DNA from: Caldifarciminota bacterium
GTDB lineage: Bacteria > Hydrothermota > 32-111 > QNBC01
Assembly: GCA_023132105.1 (NCBI GenBank)
Contig: JAGLYS010000294.1
Location: 1 to 27,262 of the forward strand
Length of the DNA: 27,262 nucleotides
Reading direction: 5' to 3'
Positions 8,172-15,962 of this stretch are shown here, piece after piece (positions within the stretch are counted from its first letter, which is position 1; each line of letters begins with the position of its first letter). Position numbers and translations under genes: made by a program. The notes below the pieces were generated by a model. That model was not told where the DNA came from, did no database searches, and was given only the letters and a program-made list of their open reading frames with translations.

Positions 8172-11100
8172 GAAATACAATAATGGTCTTACTTGTTATA
8201 GGAATTTTTCTATTAATGCCAATGAATAATGTTGTAAGGGCAGAAGTTGTAAGTGAAACTAAAATTCTATACATTGACCATGCCCAAGATGTTGGTTATT
8301 CAAGTTCAATGAATATTTTGAATAACACCACCAACAATAGATTTAGTAATGCAGAATTATTAATTCCTGATTTCTCATCTAAAGTTGGATTTGATGGTGG
8401 TTTTTCAGGTTCATTCCTACCACCTTCTAAATTCCAAGCAAATTTCGGAACTACCTCTACAAATAATAATCATTTGATTCTTGCAAACACTATTGAATTT
8501 CAACAAAAGAATCTACTATCGGGGGCTTCAGAAAGTTGGTGGAGATGTCCTTATATGTGGAATTACTCTATAAGTACAAGCAGAGATTGGGATCTATTAA
8601 TGTCAATATATATTGTGGATGATCCAAGAAATGCAAATTTGACATTCCCAACAGCAAATTCAAATATTGGGGCGATACCAAATGAAGAATGTTTTCCATC
8701 ATTAGTATTCCAGAAACAATTTAGTGATGTGGGTACAACAAGTAACGACAATCAAACATGGACACATCACGAAGTATTGATTCCTAAAGATGATGAATGG
8801 AACATATCAAAACCAAATTTATTATCAGATAATGAAAGATATTGGTTAGAAAATACCACAGAGGAAAGAAGGGTTAGGGATTCTGTTGGAGAGAATGCAA
8901 CATCTGATATTTGGAAAGGTGATTTTGAAAACTATAATAAGGTTCATTATTCGTTTGGATGGTTTAATGTATCTGCCCCAATATATCCGAATGAAACATA
9001 CTTTATAATATGGGATATTGTAGATGTAGCATTAGGTATTAATGATGCTTGTTCTATGTGGGTTACTGCATCAGATATAGGAAGAAACTCTCATTACAGA
9101 ACATTATTTGCATGGGATAATTCAGGTTCTTCATATAATAATACAATCTATGAAATTCCAATTGATTTAGATATGTCTGTGATATTTAGAATTGGCATGG
9201 GGGATGGAGTAACAGGAATTAGATTAGAAAATAATGTTGCAGATGTACAAGACCATACTACAGATATATTAACAGATCATTCATTTGAAGATGGTACTGC
9301 TACAGAAACAGATTATGCATGGGATATGTCCTCATCTTCTGGATGGGCATATGGGGTAAATAATGGTGATTCTGGAGATGGTTGGGCAGTTACAGGTAAT
9401 GGAAGAAGCTATTTATTCTGGAATATTAGTACCATAACAGATAGTGGTATAATCGGGCAACCAAATGTAGATGAATATGCCTTTCTTCAGAGAAGCCACC
9501 CTATTCATTTTGGAGATGGAATGGCACTTAAAACAAAGATAAGTTTCGGTGATTTGTACGTTGGGGATGGGGGTTCTTCATATGAATCCCAAGCAGGTTT
9601 TGAAATCTTTCGTAATACTGCTTATGGAATACAAATCCAAGATGCATCAAGTAGTTCTGTTATTTCAAACTATTATATATGGATATGTAGAATCGCATAT
9701 GTAAACTTAGTTGGTGATGTTGTATATGCTAATGAAATAAATTACGGAACTTCTTCTACAACGTACAATCGAATACTCATAGATGGGGATGTAATACCTA
9801 AAGATTGCTATATTTCAGTTACATTTGATAATAATATATTCCCATTTTTAACTGGAGATTTTAATATTAGAATATATGATCAAAATAATTCATTTAATCC
9901 AACATATTCTACATCTTTAAGTACCCCATATCTTTCTGCCCCTGCTTCATCATTAGTTAGGTTCATGGGTTCAATAAGGTATGGCAATTTTACATGGAAT
10001 AGACAGGGGGCATTACCTGATTGGATATGGACACCTGAAGGGGCAGTTGTAATAGATAAGGTATCTTATTGTCAAAAAGAAATCAACCCTGCATGGTCAA
10101 GTGCATCTCCATCAGGTATTGATGAGTATTGTTCTTATCCATTTGATAGTTTTGAAGTATCAAATCCAGCGTATAGAGAAACAAGCCCCATAAATAGAAA
10201 TATATTACAAGTAGATGATTATTCAGGGGTTACATCTGCTCATTCTTATGTAATAACACAAGAAGTAGCATACTCTATTTCAGGATTAAGAAATTATTAT
10301 GCATCCAGCTATTATCAGTTAAGAGAGAATGACACAGCCCAAAGCATAATTGGATTTGACTATCAAATGCGATTTGGCGTATCAAATAATGGTGGTTCTA
10401 CATGGAGTTATGTATATGGTGATGGCAAAATAGTTGATAGTTCATGGCATCAGGTATCTACAAATTTTGTTACTATGAATAATGCCAATAGATTTAAAAT
10501 AGATCTTAAAATAGATTTCCCATCTGTAAGTTCATCAGTATTTCCAAATGGTGATTGGAAAATGGGATTTATTGATAATATAACTATAGGTAGCATACAA
10601 TATGAAACAAATTACATGACTTATGAATTTTATCAGGAAATTGATAAAACAGAATTTAATTCCACAAATTATTATACATTGATGTTACCATTTAGACATA
10701 CTGTTGAACCCGAATTTTGCCCATTAGTATATATAAGGTGGTTAAACTCCGCAGGAAACATAGTCGGTAGTCAAGTATCCTCTACTGTTCAAGATTGGTA
10801 TGATGATTTTCTAATAATGTCAATAGAAACAAGCACAATCCCTACTTTAGCAGTAGCATCACGCATACAACTTGTAAATTTTGGAGAGGAATCCTATCTT
10901 TTCTTACAAGATAGAAATAGTGATGGATATACAAATAATAGGACAGAATATAAGTGGAATCACATTAGAAGATTATATCTCAATTCTCCAACAGTAACTT
11001 ATGAAGAATTATTTTTCTCTCCATATTACTCATTTAAAACAACAGAGGGGCAATGGTCTAATGCAGATGGTAGATTCAATACAGAATATTTCTATTATGT

Positions 11101-11614
11101 AGTTGTAAGATTCGTTCAATTTAATGATGCTGATCCTGAAATATTAGAAGTTAAATTCTATGATGTAGAAGTTGAGGATTTTACTGCATTCAGAATAGAA
11201 ATGAGTGGCTTTGGCAGAATATATGAAGATACTGAATGGTTAGCTTATCTTGAAGTAAGAAATCGTGCAGATGATACATTCATAGATATGATTGTAGATG
11301 CAATGGCACAATTCTGGACATGGTTAGTATTTTATTCAGGATTAGGTCAATTTTTAGATAATACAATTGGAAAATTTATATCAACGGTACTTGATTTCTT
11401 AATCCCTGCAATAGAATGGGCAGTTAATATGTTTGTTCAAGTCTTTGTAATAATGATGGCTTTAGCAATATTCTTCATTACTGTATTCATGTTCTGGAAA
11501 TTAGTAGTATTCTTCATCTTACTATCTGAAGGTAGGGTTGAAGAAGCAATTGAGCAATTGAATGTAACCACAAGTGGTATAATAAATGTAGTCAGTTTAA
11601 GGAAGTTTGGTTAA
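8168..11614 (+). CDS. Very large secreted, C-terminally anchored surface protein
   Basis: This 1148-residue protein is the largest here. A signal peptide ends near residue 25 (NNVVRA before EVVSE). The ectodomain is beta-rich and Asn/Ser/Trp/Tyr-rich. Two segments, near residues 365-420 (TDHSFEDGTATETDYAW) and 650-800 (YPFDSFEVSNPAYRE), look like carbohydrate-binding-module-type jelly rolls, in which an SFE-plus-W opening is common; this is a resemblance only. From about 1041 there is a long hydrophobic C-terminal section: amphipathic and hydrophobic helices, a strong membrane segment near 1090-1120, then an amphipathic cytoplasmic helix (EGRVEEAIEQL) and basic end. Its start overlaps the upstream stop (ATGA), so the two giants are probably made together and may form one surface complex. 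Adhesin, S-layer or viral spike are all possible. Confidence 0.7.
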   Translation: MRNTIMVLLVIGIFLLMPMNNVVRAEVVSETKILYIDHAQDVGYSSSMNILNNTTNNRFSNAELLIPDFSSKVGFDGGFSGSFLPPSKFQANFGTTSTNNNHLILANTIEFQQKNLLSGASESWWRCPYMWNYSISTSRDWDLLMSIYIVDDPRNANLTFPTANSNIGAIPNEECFPSLVFQKQFSDVGTTSNDNQTWTHHEVLIPKDDEWNISKPNLLSDNERYWLENTTEERRVRDSVGENATSDIWKGDFENYNKVHYSFGWFNVSAPIYPNETYFIIWDIVDVALGINDACSMWVTASDIGRNSHYRTLFAWDNSGSSYNNTIYEIPIDLDMSVIFRIGMGDGVTGIRLENNVADVQDHTTDILTDHSFEDGTATETDYAWDMSSSSGWAYGVNNGDSGDGWAVTGNGRSYLFWNISTITDSGIIGQPNVDEYAFLQRSHPIHFGDGMALKTKISFGDLYVGDGGSSYESQAGFEIFRNTAYGIQIQDASSSSVISNYYIWICRIAYVNLVGDVVYANEINYGTSSTTYNRILIDGDVIPKDCYISVTFDNNIFPFLTGDFNIRIYDQNNSFNPTYSTSLSTPYLSAPASSLVRFMGSIRYGNFTWNRQGALPDWIWTPEGAVVIDKVSYCQKEINPAWSSASPSGIDEYCSYPFDSFEVSNPAYRETSPINRNILQVDDYSGVTSAHSYVITQEVAYSISGLRNYYASSYYQLRENDTAQSIIGFDYQMRFGVSNNGGSTWSYVYGDGKIVDSSWHQVSTNFVTMNNANRFKIDLKIDFPSVSSSVFPNGDWKMGFIDNITIGSIQYETNYMTYEFYQEIDKTEFNSTNYYTLMLPFRHTVEPEFCPLVYIRWLNSAGNIVGSQVSSTVQDWYDDFLIMSIETSTIPTLAVASRIQLVNFGEESYLFLQDRNSDGYTNNRTEYKWNHIRRLYLNSPTVTYEELFFSPYYSFKTTEGQWSNADGRFNTEYFYYVVVRFVQFNDADPEILEVKFYDVEVEDFTAFRIEMSGFGRIYEDTEWLAYLEVRNRADDTFIDMIVDAMAQFWTWLVFYSGLGQFLDNTIGKFISTVLDFLIPAIEWAVNMFVQVFVIMMALAIFFITVFMFWKLVVFFILLSEGRVEEAIEQLNVTTSGIINVVSLRKFG

Positions 11615-11970
11615 TGATATTTGATGATATACCATTTTGGAATTTATTAATCTATGAAGCATTACCTTTAGTAATATTGTTCATACTATTTATCAGATCT
11701 ATATCAATTATCAAAGAATTAATTCAGAGGATTAAGGAGAAAGCTACAGATCTACTATTCCAAATGGGGCAAATGCTCATATATATTGTTTCAATAAGTG
11801 CAATTATTGGTTTAATGGGCTTTTTACTTGTGGCTGACATAGACCAAGATGCAATCTTTAATTTTATGGTATTTGAGATGCTTCCACTGGCAATATATTC
11901 AATTCTTGTATTTGGGATACTAATAGAATTAAAATTCATGATGGATAGGAGAGCAGGGGGAGAATCTTAA
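11614..11970 (+). CDS. Membrane protein built from a duplicated segment
   Basis: This 118-residue protein has about three hydrophobic segments (about residues 8-28, 52-74, 82-105). The first and third are similar: FWNLLIYEALPLVILFILF and IFNFMVFEMLPLAIYSILV share an [YF]E-x-LPL-x-I core, and both are preceded by acidic residues and followed by charged helices. This indicates internal duplication. It overlaps the stop of the 1148-residue protein (TAATG) and the start of the next tiny ORF (TAATG), so it is translationally linked to both and is probably a membrane partner of the giant surface proteins. No family is recognised. Confidence 0.6.
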   Translation: MIFDDIPFWNLLIYEALPLVILFILFIRSISIIKELIQRIKEKATDLLFQMGQMLIYIVSISAIIGLMGFLLVADIDQDAIFNFMVFEMLPLAIYSILVFGILIELKFMMDRRAGGES

Positions 11971-12065
11971 TGATTGTTGATTCTATTGTGATCGGTCTAT
12001 TAACCGTTTTCATAGCTTTATGTGTATTAAATGCAATTGACAACTTTTTAAGCAAGAATCAATAA
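11970..12065 (+). CDS. 31-residue single-pass membrane peptide
   Basis: ATG 11970 shares its A with the upstream TAA. The frame codes for 31 residues: a hydrophobic helix of about 20 residues (IVIGLLTVFIALCVLNAI) followed by a polar end (DNFLSKNQ). The overlap, a GCAGGGGGAGAA ribosome site 10-20 bases upstream and the clean membrane-helix composition support real translation. Single-pass peptides of this size often modulate a larger membrane protein; here that partner would be one of the preceding products. It is small enough that chance cannot be excluded. Confidence 0.5.
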   Translation: MIVDSIVIGLLTVFIALCVLNAIDNFLSKNQ

Positions 12066-12085
12066 TACACATCACAGGGTAATGC

Positions 12086-12117
12086 TATTTAAAGATTACT
12101 CATTTCGTTATATATAA
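12086..12117 (+). promoter_or_regulatory. Candidate archaeal promoter(s) with two TATA-like boxes
   Basis: The gap after the 31-residue peptide gene holds TATTTAAA at 12086-12093 and TTATATATAA at 12108-12117. From the second box, a start about 26 bases downstream would fall near 12138-12140, directly at ATG 12141. From the first box it would fall near 12115, ahead of ATG 12131. This is the most convincing break in the operon structure between the surface block and the sequon-dense protein at 12386. Confidence 0.45.
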
Positions 12118-12140
12118 CAGAAAGAAAGTTATGAGTAATA

Positions 12141-12239
12141 ATGCGAAGCACACAGGATACAAACAACCGCAACGGACACATCTCCCTCGAAGATGGAAAA
12201 ACAAAAGAGGGCATACTCGGAAGTATGGGGGTGTATTAA
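12141..12239 (+). CDS. Tiny ORF (32 residues), possibly leaderless
   Basis: The frame from ATG 12141 codes for 32 polar residues ending GILGSMGVY. It stops one base before the start of the 37-residue membrane peptide at 12241. A competing frame from ATG 12131 runs to 12265 and codes for a very basic 44-residue peptide (RTHLPRRWKNKRGHTRKYGG), but it overlaps the start of the 12241 gene and lies too close to the second TATA-like box. I favour 12141 on promoter geometry, or neither frame may be real and this may be a structured leader. The evidence is weak. Confidence 0.25.
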   Translation: MRSTQDTNNRNGHISLEDGKTKEGILGSMGVY

Positions 12240-12240
12240 T

Positions 12241-12354
12241 ATGGGAACAGACTTATCAGAAGTAACCACATTGATTCTTTCTCTTTTGCCAATCATAGTG
12301 ATTCTTATGGTCTTTAAGTGGATCGTTAAGGTCATTGGCGAGATGGCAGACTGA
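12241..12354 (+). CDS. 37-residue single-pass membrane peptide related to a surface-protein anchor
   Basis: ATG 12241 follows GGGGGTG by a normal spacer. The 37 residues comprise a short polar start (MGTDLSEV), one hydrophobic helix and a short charged end (GEMAD). The helix LLPIIVILMVFKWIVKVI closely resembles the C-terminal anchor of the beta-helix surface protein at 22788 (IIPVIIILMIIKWVVNEI), sharing P-x-I-x-ILM-x-x-KW-x-V. That resemblance and the ribosome site argue that it is a real gene. It may be a free-standing anchor or dimerisation peptide. It precedes the 12386 surface protein and is probably co-transcribed with it. Confidence 0.55.
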   Translation: MGTDLSEVTTLILSLLPIIVILMVFKWIVKVIGEMAD

Positions 12355-12385
12355 AACCCAACTACTTGAACAATAGGTGATGAAA

Positions 12386-12973
12386 GTGAATAAAAAATTC
12401 ATTTCATTAATGTTGATCGGTTTATTAGTTGTCGGTTTTGCTACGCCACTTGTAAGTGCATCAAGTGAAACAGGATCAGGTTCAACCCGAACTATAACAT
12501 TTAATGATTCATTCGTGGATACAAACACAACAGTTGTTGTACCCACAATCATGAACAACGAAACCGCCAATTCATTCAGCTTTTTGGTAGCTGATGAATC
12601 AGCAGTTTGGGGTTCAAACTACACGTTTAACATTGTAATATATGATAACAATGTTACGTGGTACAATGGAACAGTAGATGTTGTTGGAATACCATCAGAA
12701 AATACAACTGGATACATTAACTTTACCGCAGATCAGATTGCAATAGTTTATGATGCGAATATCACTATAACAATGCAATGGACTAACTTGACAGCTACCA
12801 ATGATGATGTTTGGTACGGTACAGTTGATTTTGTTGATGCAGTAACCTACAATTTGAGAGTTACAACACCAAATTTGCTTATACAAGTATTGGCAATTGG
12901 CATAATCATAATTCTCTTTGCAGGTATATTGAATACTACATTCAAGGATCTTAATTCCAAAAAGAAAAATTGA
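12386..12973 (+). CDS. Sequon-dense single-anchor surface protein
   Basis: This 195-residue protein has a classic signal peptide (NKKFISLMLIGLLVVG core, ending PLVSA), a beta-type ectodomain of about 140 residues, one membrane helix near residues 165-183 (LLIQVLAIGIIIILFAGI) and a basic tail (NSKKKN). The ectodomain carries ten N-x-S/T sequons, an extreme density suggesting heavy N-glycosylation. I prefer the GTG start at 12386, placed 4 bases after GGTGAT; GTG 12377 and ATG 12380 are in-frame alternatives. A TATA-type region upstream and a strong hairpin downstream make this a compact expression unit, as expected for an abundant envelope or S-layer-like protein. A virion envelope or spike protein is possible. 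No family is recognised. Confidence 0.65.
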   Translation: MNKKFISLMLIGLLVVGFATPLVSASSETGSGSTRTITFNDSFVDTNTTVVVPTIMNNETANSFSFLVADESAVWGSNYTFNIVIYDNNVTWYNGTVDVVGIPSENTTGYINFTADQIAIVYDANITITMQWTNLTATNDDVWYGTVDFVDAVTYNLRVTTPNLLIQVLAIGIIIILFAGILNTTFKDLNSKKKN

Positions 12974-12985
12974 ACCAAGTAAATA

Positions 12986-13016
12986 AAGGGGGAAACGGAT
13001 TTGCCCCCTTCTCTTT
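12986..13016 (+). terminator. Hairpin downstream of the sequon-dense surface protein
   Basis: AAGGGGGAAA (12986-12995) and TTT-g-CCCCCTT (13000-13010) can pair into a stem of 10 base pairs with one bulged G and a 4-base loop, followed by a pyrimidine run (CTCTTT). Archaeal termination relies mainly on T-rich tracts, so this could be a terminator, an mRNA-end stabiliser or a processing site. It separates the surface gene from the tagged-gene array. The 93-base gap to 13067 otherwise holds nothing I can identify except the ribosome site GGTGG near 13055. Confidence 0.45.
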
Positions 13017-13066
13017 CCATTTCTCGCAAAAGAAATGATGAAAAATAGAATTACGGTGGAAACAAA

Positions 13067-13168
13067 ATGGGCTGGAAAGAAATATCCAGAGATCATTCAT
13101 TGTCCGAAAAGGGCGTATTATGTAATTCTGATGAGAGTAATATTTTTGAAGGAGTGATGGGTGAATAA
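13067..13168 (+). CDS. Miniature or degenerate tag-only ORF
   Basis: This frame of 33 residues begins MGWKEISRDHSLSEKGVL, an evident but diverged copy of the tag (MGWKGESRRHSLSRKGIKT) shared by the sixteen following genes. It then ends after a short acidic stretch (SDESNIFEGVMGE). The basic residues at tag positions 9, 14 and 18 are lost (Arg to Asp, Arg to Glu, Lys to Leu). It has a ribosome site (GGTGG) and its stop overlaps the ribosome site of the next tagged gene. It is either a decayed remnant whose body was lost, or a short translated leader at the head of the array. Confidence 0.5.
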   Translation: MGWKEISRDHSLSEKGVLCNSDESNIFEGVMGE

Positions 13169-13169
13169 T

Positions 13170-14126
13170 ATGGGTTGGAAAGGAGAATCACGTAGGCACT
13201 CATTATCAAGAAAAGGAATCAAGACAAACATTGACGATCAGAAAAGATTATCAGTACGGAACTTTGTTGCAAGGGGCAGTTCTGATTTAAAAGTTCCTTT
13301 CAGCGAAGAAAATTTAACTGAATTATTTTTAGAGATTGGAGAAAGTAAAAGGGGCTGGAATTTTATCCGATCTTACATTGAATCAGTATTTGAATTAGAA
13401 GAAGATGTACTCAATTGGGAAAGTTCAGCAAATTATGTTTCTGATATGGATATAGAAACTCAAAAAGACTTCTACAACGAATTAAATAACATATGGTTTG
13501 AGGATCACAACAACTATTGGTATGGTCAAAGCAAACTAACTATTGGTGTATTATCAGGTTCAGAAGGCAAATTATATGTCGAAACAGTTTCCCAAAAATT
13601 AATAGATCAAGAATATGATGGTGAAGTAGAAGCATGGGTACAAGACAAATATGGAAGTTCATCTAATTGGCAAATAGTAGATCCAGAAATAAATATCAGC
13701 AAGGATTCCGATATTAAAATAATGAAATCATTAGGTAAATTACAGGAATCAAAAGTCGGAAAAGGAGATGTTGTATCTTTTAAGGGTAGAGATTATGTAG
13801 TAACATCTGAAACTTTTATATCTCATCCAGAACAGCTTATTGGTGGAGAAAATAAAGATGAAGGATTCTTTGCTCAATTATTCCCAATAGATGTCCATGC
13901 TGAAGAACCATCAGGTTTCATTAATCAATCAAGATTAACAGTAAAGAAGAAATATAATGATCCTAAACTATCTCCGCTTGAAAGAGCAAATGAAAGTGCA
14001 AGGATGTACAGAATTACAGACGATCAAAATTATTTATCTGACATAAGAAAAACATTATCATTTATGCAACCATCAGATATTGAAAATTATATTGAACAAA
14101 GAACAACAGGATATGGAGTGAAATAA
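13170..14126 (+). CDS. Tagged protein 1, unknown body
   Basis: This 318-residue protein carries the full tag at residues 1-36 (joint version NIDDQKRLSVRNFVARG). The body is acidic, aromatic-rich and lacks membrane segments. Around residues 200-215, KGDVVSFKGRDYVVTSE looks like a small SH3-like strand set. The end is helical (PSDIENYIEQRTTG). I chose ATG 13170 over the in-frame GTG 13161 because the tag begins there in nearly all copies. It follows the miniature tag ORF and is followed one base later by the next tagged gene. Function unknown; being first and longest it may be the best expressed of the array. Confidence 0.75.
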   Translation: MGWKGESRRHSLSRKGIKTNIDDQKRLSVRNFVARGSSDLKVPFSEENLTELFLEIGESKRGWNFIRSYIESVFELEEDVLNWESSANYVSDMDIETQKDFYNELNNIWFEDHNNYWYGQSKLTIGVLSGSEGKLYVETVSQKLIDQEYDGEVEAWVQDKYGSSSNWQIVDPEINISKDSDIKIMKSLGKLQESKVGKGDVVSFKGRDYVVTSETFISHPEQLIGGENKDEGFFAQLFPIDVHAEEPSGFINQSRLTVKKKYNDPKLSPLERANESARMYRITDDQNYLSDIRKTLSFMQPSDIENYIEQRTTGYGVK

Positions 14127-14127
14127 C

Positions 14128-14919
14128 ATGGGATGGAAAGGAGAATCACGTAGGCATTCGTTATCAAGGAAAGGGATCAAAACCAATCTTCCAGATGGTA
14201 GAAGGTTTGATGTAAGTAACTATGTTGCAAGGGGAAGAAAACAAGAAACTATTGAATTAAGAGAGTTCTTAGACAGTTATATGCAGGGTAGCAGAGTATA
14301 TGAGCAAGAACCATTTGATGATAATCACCCATATAGGCGTTTCTTCAGATTAATGATGGATGGTAGTTACAAAGGTGAAGATTATTATCTACGCATCAAA
14401 GAAAGAATTGAAGAAACAAATGGCAATGAGAAGAAATTAAGATCCATAGCAATACAAATATCAATGGATCTGTTAGAAGCAGAATTTCCAGACTTATCAC
14501 GTTCCACAATTCAGAAGAATGTAGTTGATGTATTTGGAAAAGATGCCGAAAAAATTAATGAACAATTAATTGACGATCTCAAAGATTTTGCCAAAGCACA
14601 TGAAATGGAATGGGCAATGAAGAAAGCATCAGGAAAACTCAAAGAAATAGATCTGCCAAATTCTAATATCTATGTGAAAGGATTTGGAACTGATATAAAT
14701 GGAAATAAGATAATCAAGTTAAGTTATCCAAATGGTAGAGGATTCAGCATACAAACGCTTCAAAGTCTGCCTTCAACTCATAGTATGAGGATGGGTAGTA
14801 AGGATGATTTAGGAGATATATCCGAATCAGAAATAGCTATAATCGAAGCAGAAGTAGTAAACCACATTGAGAAATTTGGTAGTGCAAATCAGAAAAGAGG
14901 ATTGAGGACATACAGGTGA
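14128..14919 (+). CDS. Tagged protein 2, body with a GFSIQT-type phage domain
   Basis: This 263-residue protein has the tag at residues 1-36 with the LPDG joint. A helical, charged middle (about residues 40-180) is followed by a beta segment at about 190-222: NIYVKGFGTDINGNKIIKL, then NGRGFSIQTLQSLPSTHS. I recall a similar GFSIQTNGNLPxTH pattern in hypothetical proteins of phages and conjugative elements, without a known function; this is a memory-based match. The end is helical and basic (SANQKRGLRTYR). It starts one base after the preceding stop behind GGAGTGA, and its end overlaps the ribosome site of the next gene. Confidence 0.75.
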   Translation: MGWKGESRRHSLSRKGIKTNLPDGRRFDVSNYVARGRKQETIELREFLDSYMQGSRVYEQEPFDDNHPYRRFFRLMMDGSYKGEDYYLRIKERIEETNGNEKKLRSIAIQISMDLLEAEFPDLSRSTIQKNVVDVFGKDAEKINEQLIDDLKDFAKAHEMEWAMKKASGKLKEIDLPNSNIYVKGFGTDINGNKIIKLSYPNGRGFSIQTLQSLPSTHSMRMGSKDDLGDISESEIAIIEAEVVNHIEKFGSANQKRGLRTYR

Positions 14920-14924
14920 TTAAC

Positions 14925-15377
14925 ATGGGATGGAAGGGAGAATCAAGAAGGCATTCATTGTCGAGAAAAGGGATTAAGACCAATCTTCCAGACGGAAGGC
15001 GGTTTGATGTAAGTAATTATGTTGCCAGAGGTAATGATACATTTGTGATCTTAAATAAAAAAGGTGAACCTGCTAAAAATATAACAATCATTGGCAGGAA
15101 GTGGTTTCAAAGAACCTATGGAAATACCTACCACAGTGTAGAAGTTTATGTTGATGGAGAATTGATAGAATATGATCCATTCCAATATGGGTATGGTGAA
15201 CAATATAAACAAACTGCACATGACATATTAATGAAACATGGTTTAGCCCCAAAAACAGACATTAGACTATCATCTGGAATGGGAAAAGACTATCATGATT
15301 TCTTAACGGATATGAGAGAAAACAGAGATAAATACGTGATCTCTGTAACAGATGTAACAAGGAAAGGTGATTTATAA
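14925..15377 (+). CDS. Tagged protein 3, body is a RWFQ-x-T-x-GNTYHSV-type phage domain
   Basis: This 150-residue protein has the tag at residues 1-36 with the LPDG joint. The body is essentially one compact domain: GRKWFQRTYGNTYHSVEVY followed by DGELIEYDPFQYGYGEQYKQ and TAHDILMKHGL. I recognise this K/R-WFQ-x-T-x-GNTYHSV plus PFxYGYGxQYxxTA pattern from many phage and plasmid hypothetical proteins, where it stands without this tag; its function is unknown. This is good evidence that the tag has been attached to pre-existing accessory domains. ATG 14925 follows GGTGATTAAC. The stop overlaps the next start (TAATGG). Confidence 0.8.
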   Translation: MGWKGESRRHSLSRKGIKTNLPDGRRFDVSNYVARGNDTFVILNKKGEPAKNITIIGRKWFQRTYGNTYHSVEVYVDGELIEYDPFQYGYGEQYKQTAHDILMKHGLAPKTDIRLSSGMGKDYHDFLTDMRENRDKYVISVTDVTRKGDL

Positions 15378-15961
15378 TGGGCTGGAAAGGAGAATCGAGA
15401 AGGCATTCGTTGTCAAGAAAGGGGATCAAAACCAATATTAATAGAAATCAGAGGTTGGCAGTTAATAATTTTGTTGCAAGAGGTTCACAAACCCCTGAAG
15501 AACGTGAAGAATATATTAGAAGGGAAATTAGGGATTTCCAAAGTGGCTATTGCCCCTATGGTTATCTTGATATTCAACAAGCAATATTACATTTAGATGA
15601 TTACGGTAAAAATTCAACAGATCTACAAGAAATGCTTGATGAATATGTCGAAGGAACAGGTTCAGATAGAAATGATGTTGATATTACTGCCATAGCATAT
15701 GATGGAATACTCCAAGAGATCAGAAATGAAATTGATTCAGAAATCAGTTTTGATATTATGAATGATGCAGGTTATTATACTGCTGGAAATTTCATGGCAA
15801 CATCATATGATTATAGTCAAGCAGATCAAGATGCATTAATTGAAGCAATCAAAGATGCAGATGTGGATTCACGAAACAATCTACTTTCTGATGCTAATGT
15901 TGAAACTTGGTTAGGTGAAGTTGATATTGATGTCAAACAATTCAAAGAAGGGGGTAAATAA
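15377..15961 (+). CDS. Tagged protein 4, strongly acidic body
   Basis: This 194-residue protein has a unique joint version (NINRNQRLAVNNFVARG). The body is highly acidic and helical, for example LQEMLDEYVEGTGSDRNDVD and ALIEAIKDADVDSRNNLLSD, with no membrane segment and no cysteine pairs beyond a single CPYGYLDIQQA element. The contrast of a basic tag with an acidic body is marked here. Its ATG overlaps the preceding stop. Small acidic viral proteins are sometimes DNA mimics or inhibitors, but nothing here shows that. Confidence 0.7.
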   Translation: MGWKGESRRHSLSRKGIKTNINRNQRLAVNNFVARGSQTPEEREEYIRREIRDFQSGYCPYGYLDIQQAILHLDDYGKNSTDLQEMLDEYVEGTGSDRNDVDITAIAYDGILQEIRNEIDSEISFDIMNDAGYYTAGNFMATSYDYSQADQDALIEAIKDADVDSRNNLLSDANVETWLGEVDIDVKQFKEGGK

Positions 15962-15962
15962 T

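Noticed and set aside
12256..12570. Minus-strand frame of 104 codons
   Set aside because: It lies antisense over the start of the sequon-dense protein and the 37-residue peptide and reads as a shadow of both.
12695..13096. Minus-strand frame of 133 codons across the 12386 gene end
   Set aside because: It is antisense to a well-supported gene with a signal peptide and anchor, and crosses the hairpin; it has no ribosome site or recognisable content.
13170..13230. Tag as a Sec, Tat or pilin-type signal peptide
   Set aside because: It has no hydrophobic core, no twin-arginine motif with a hydrophobic follow-on, and no pilin-like cleavage site followed by a hydrophobic helix.
13170..13230. RRHSL in the tag as a protein kinase site (R-R-x-S type)
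   Set aside because: The match is a very short generic motif and nothing else in the window points to phosphorylation.
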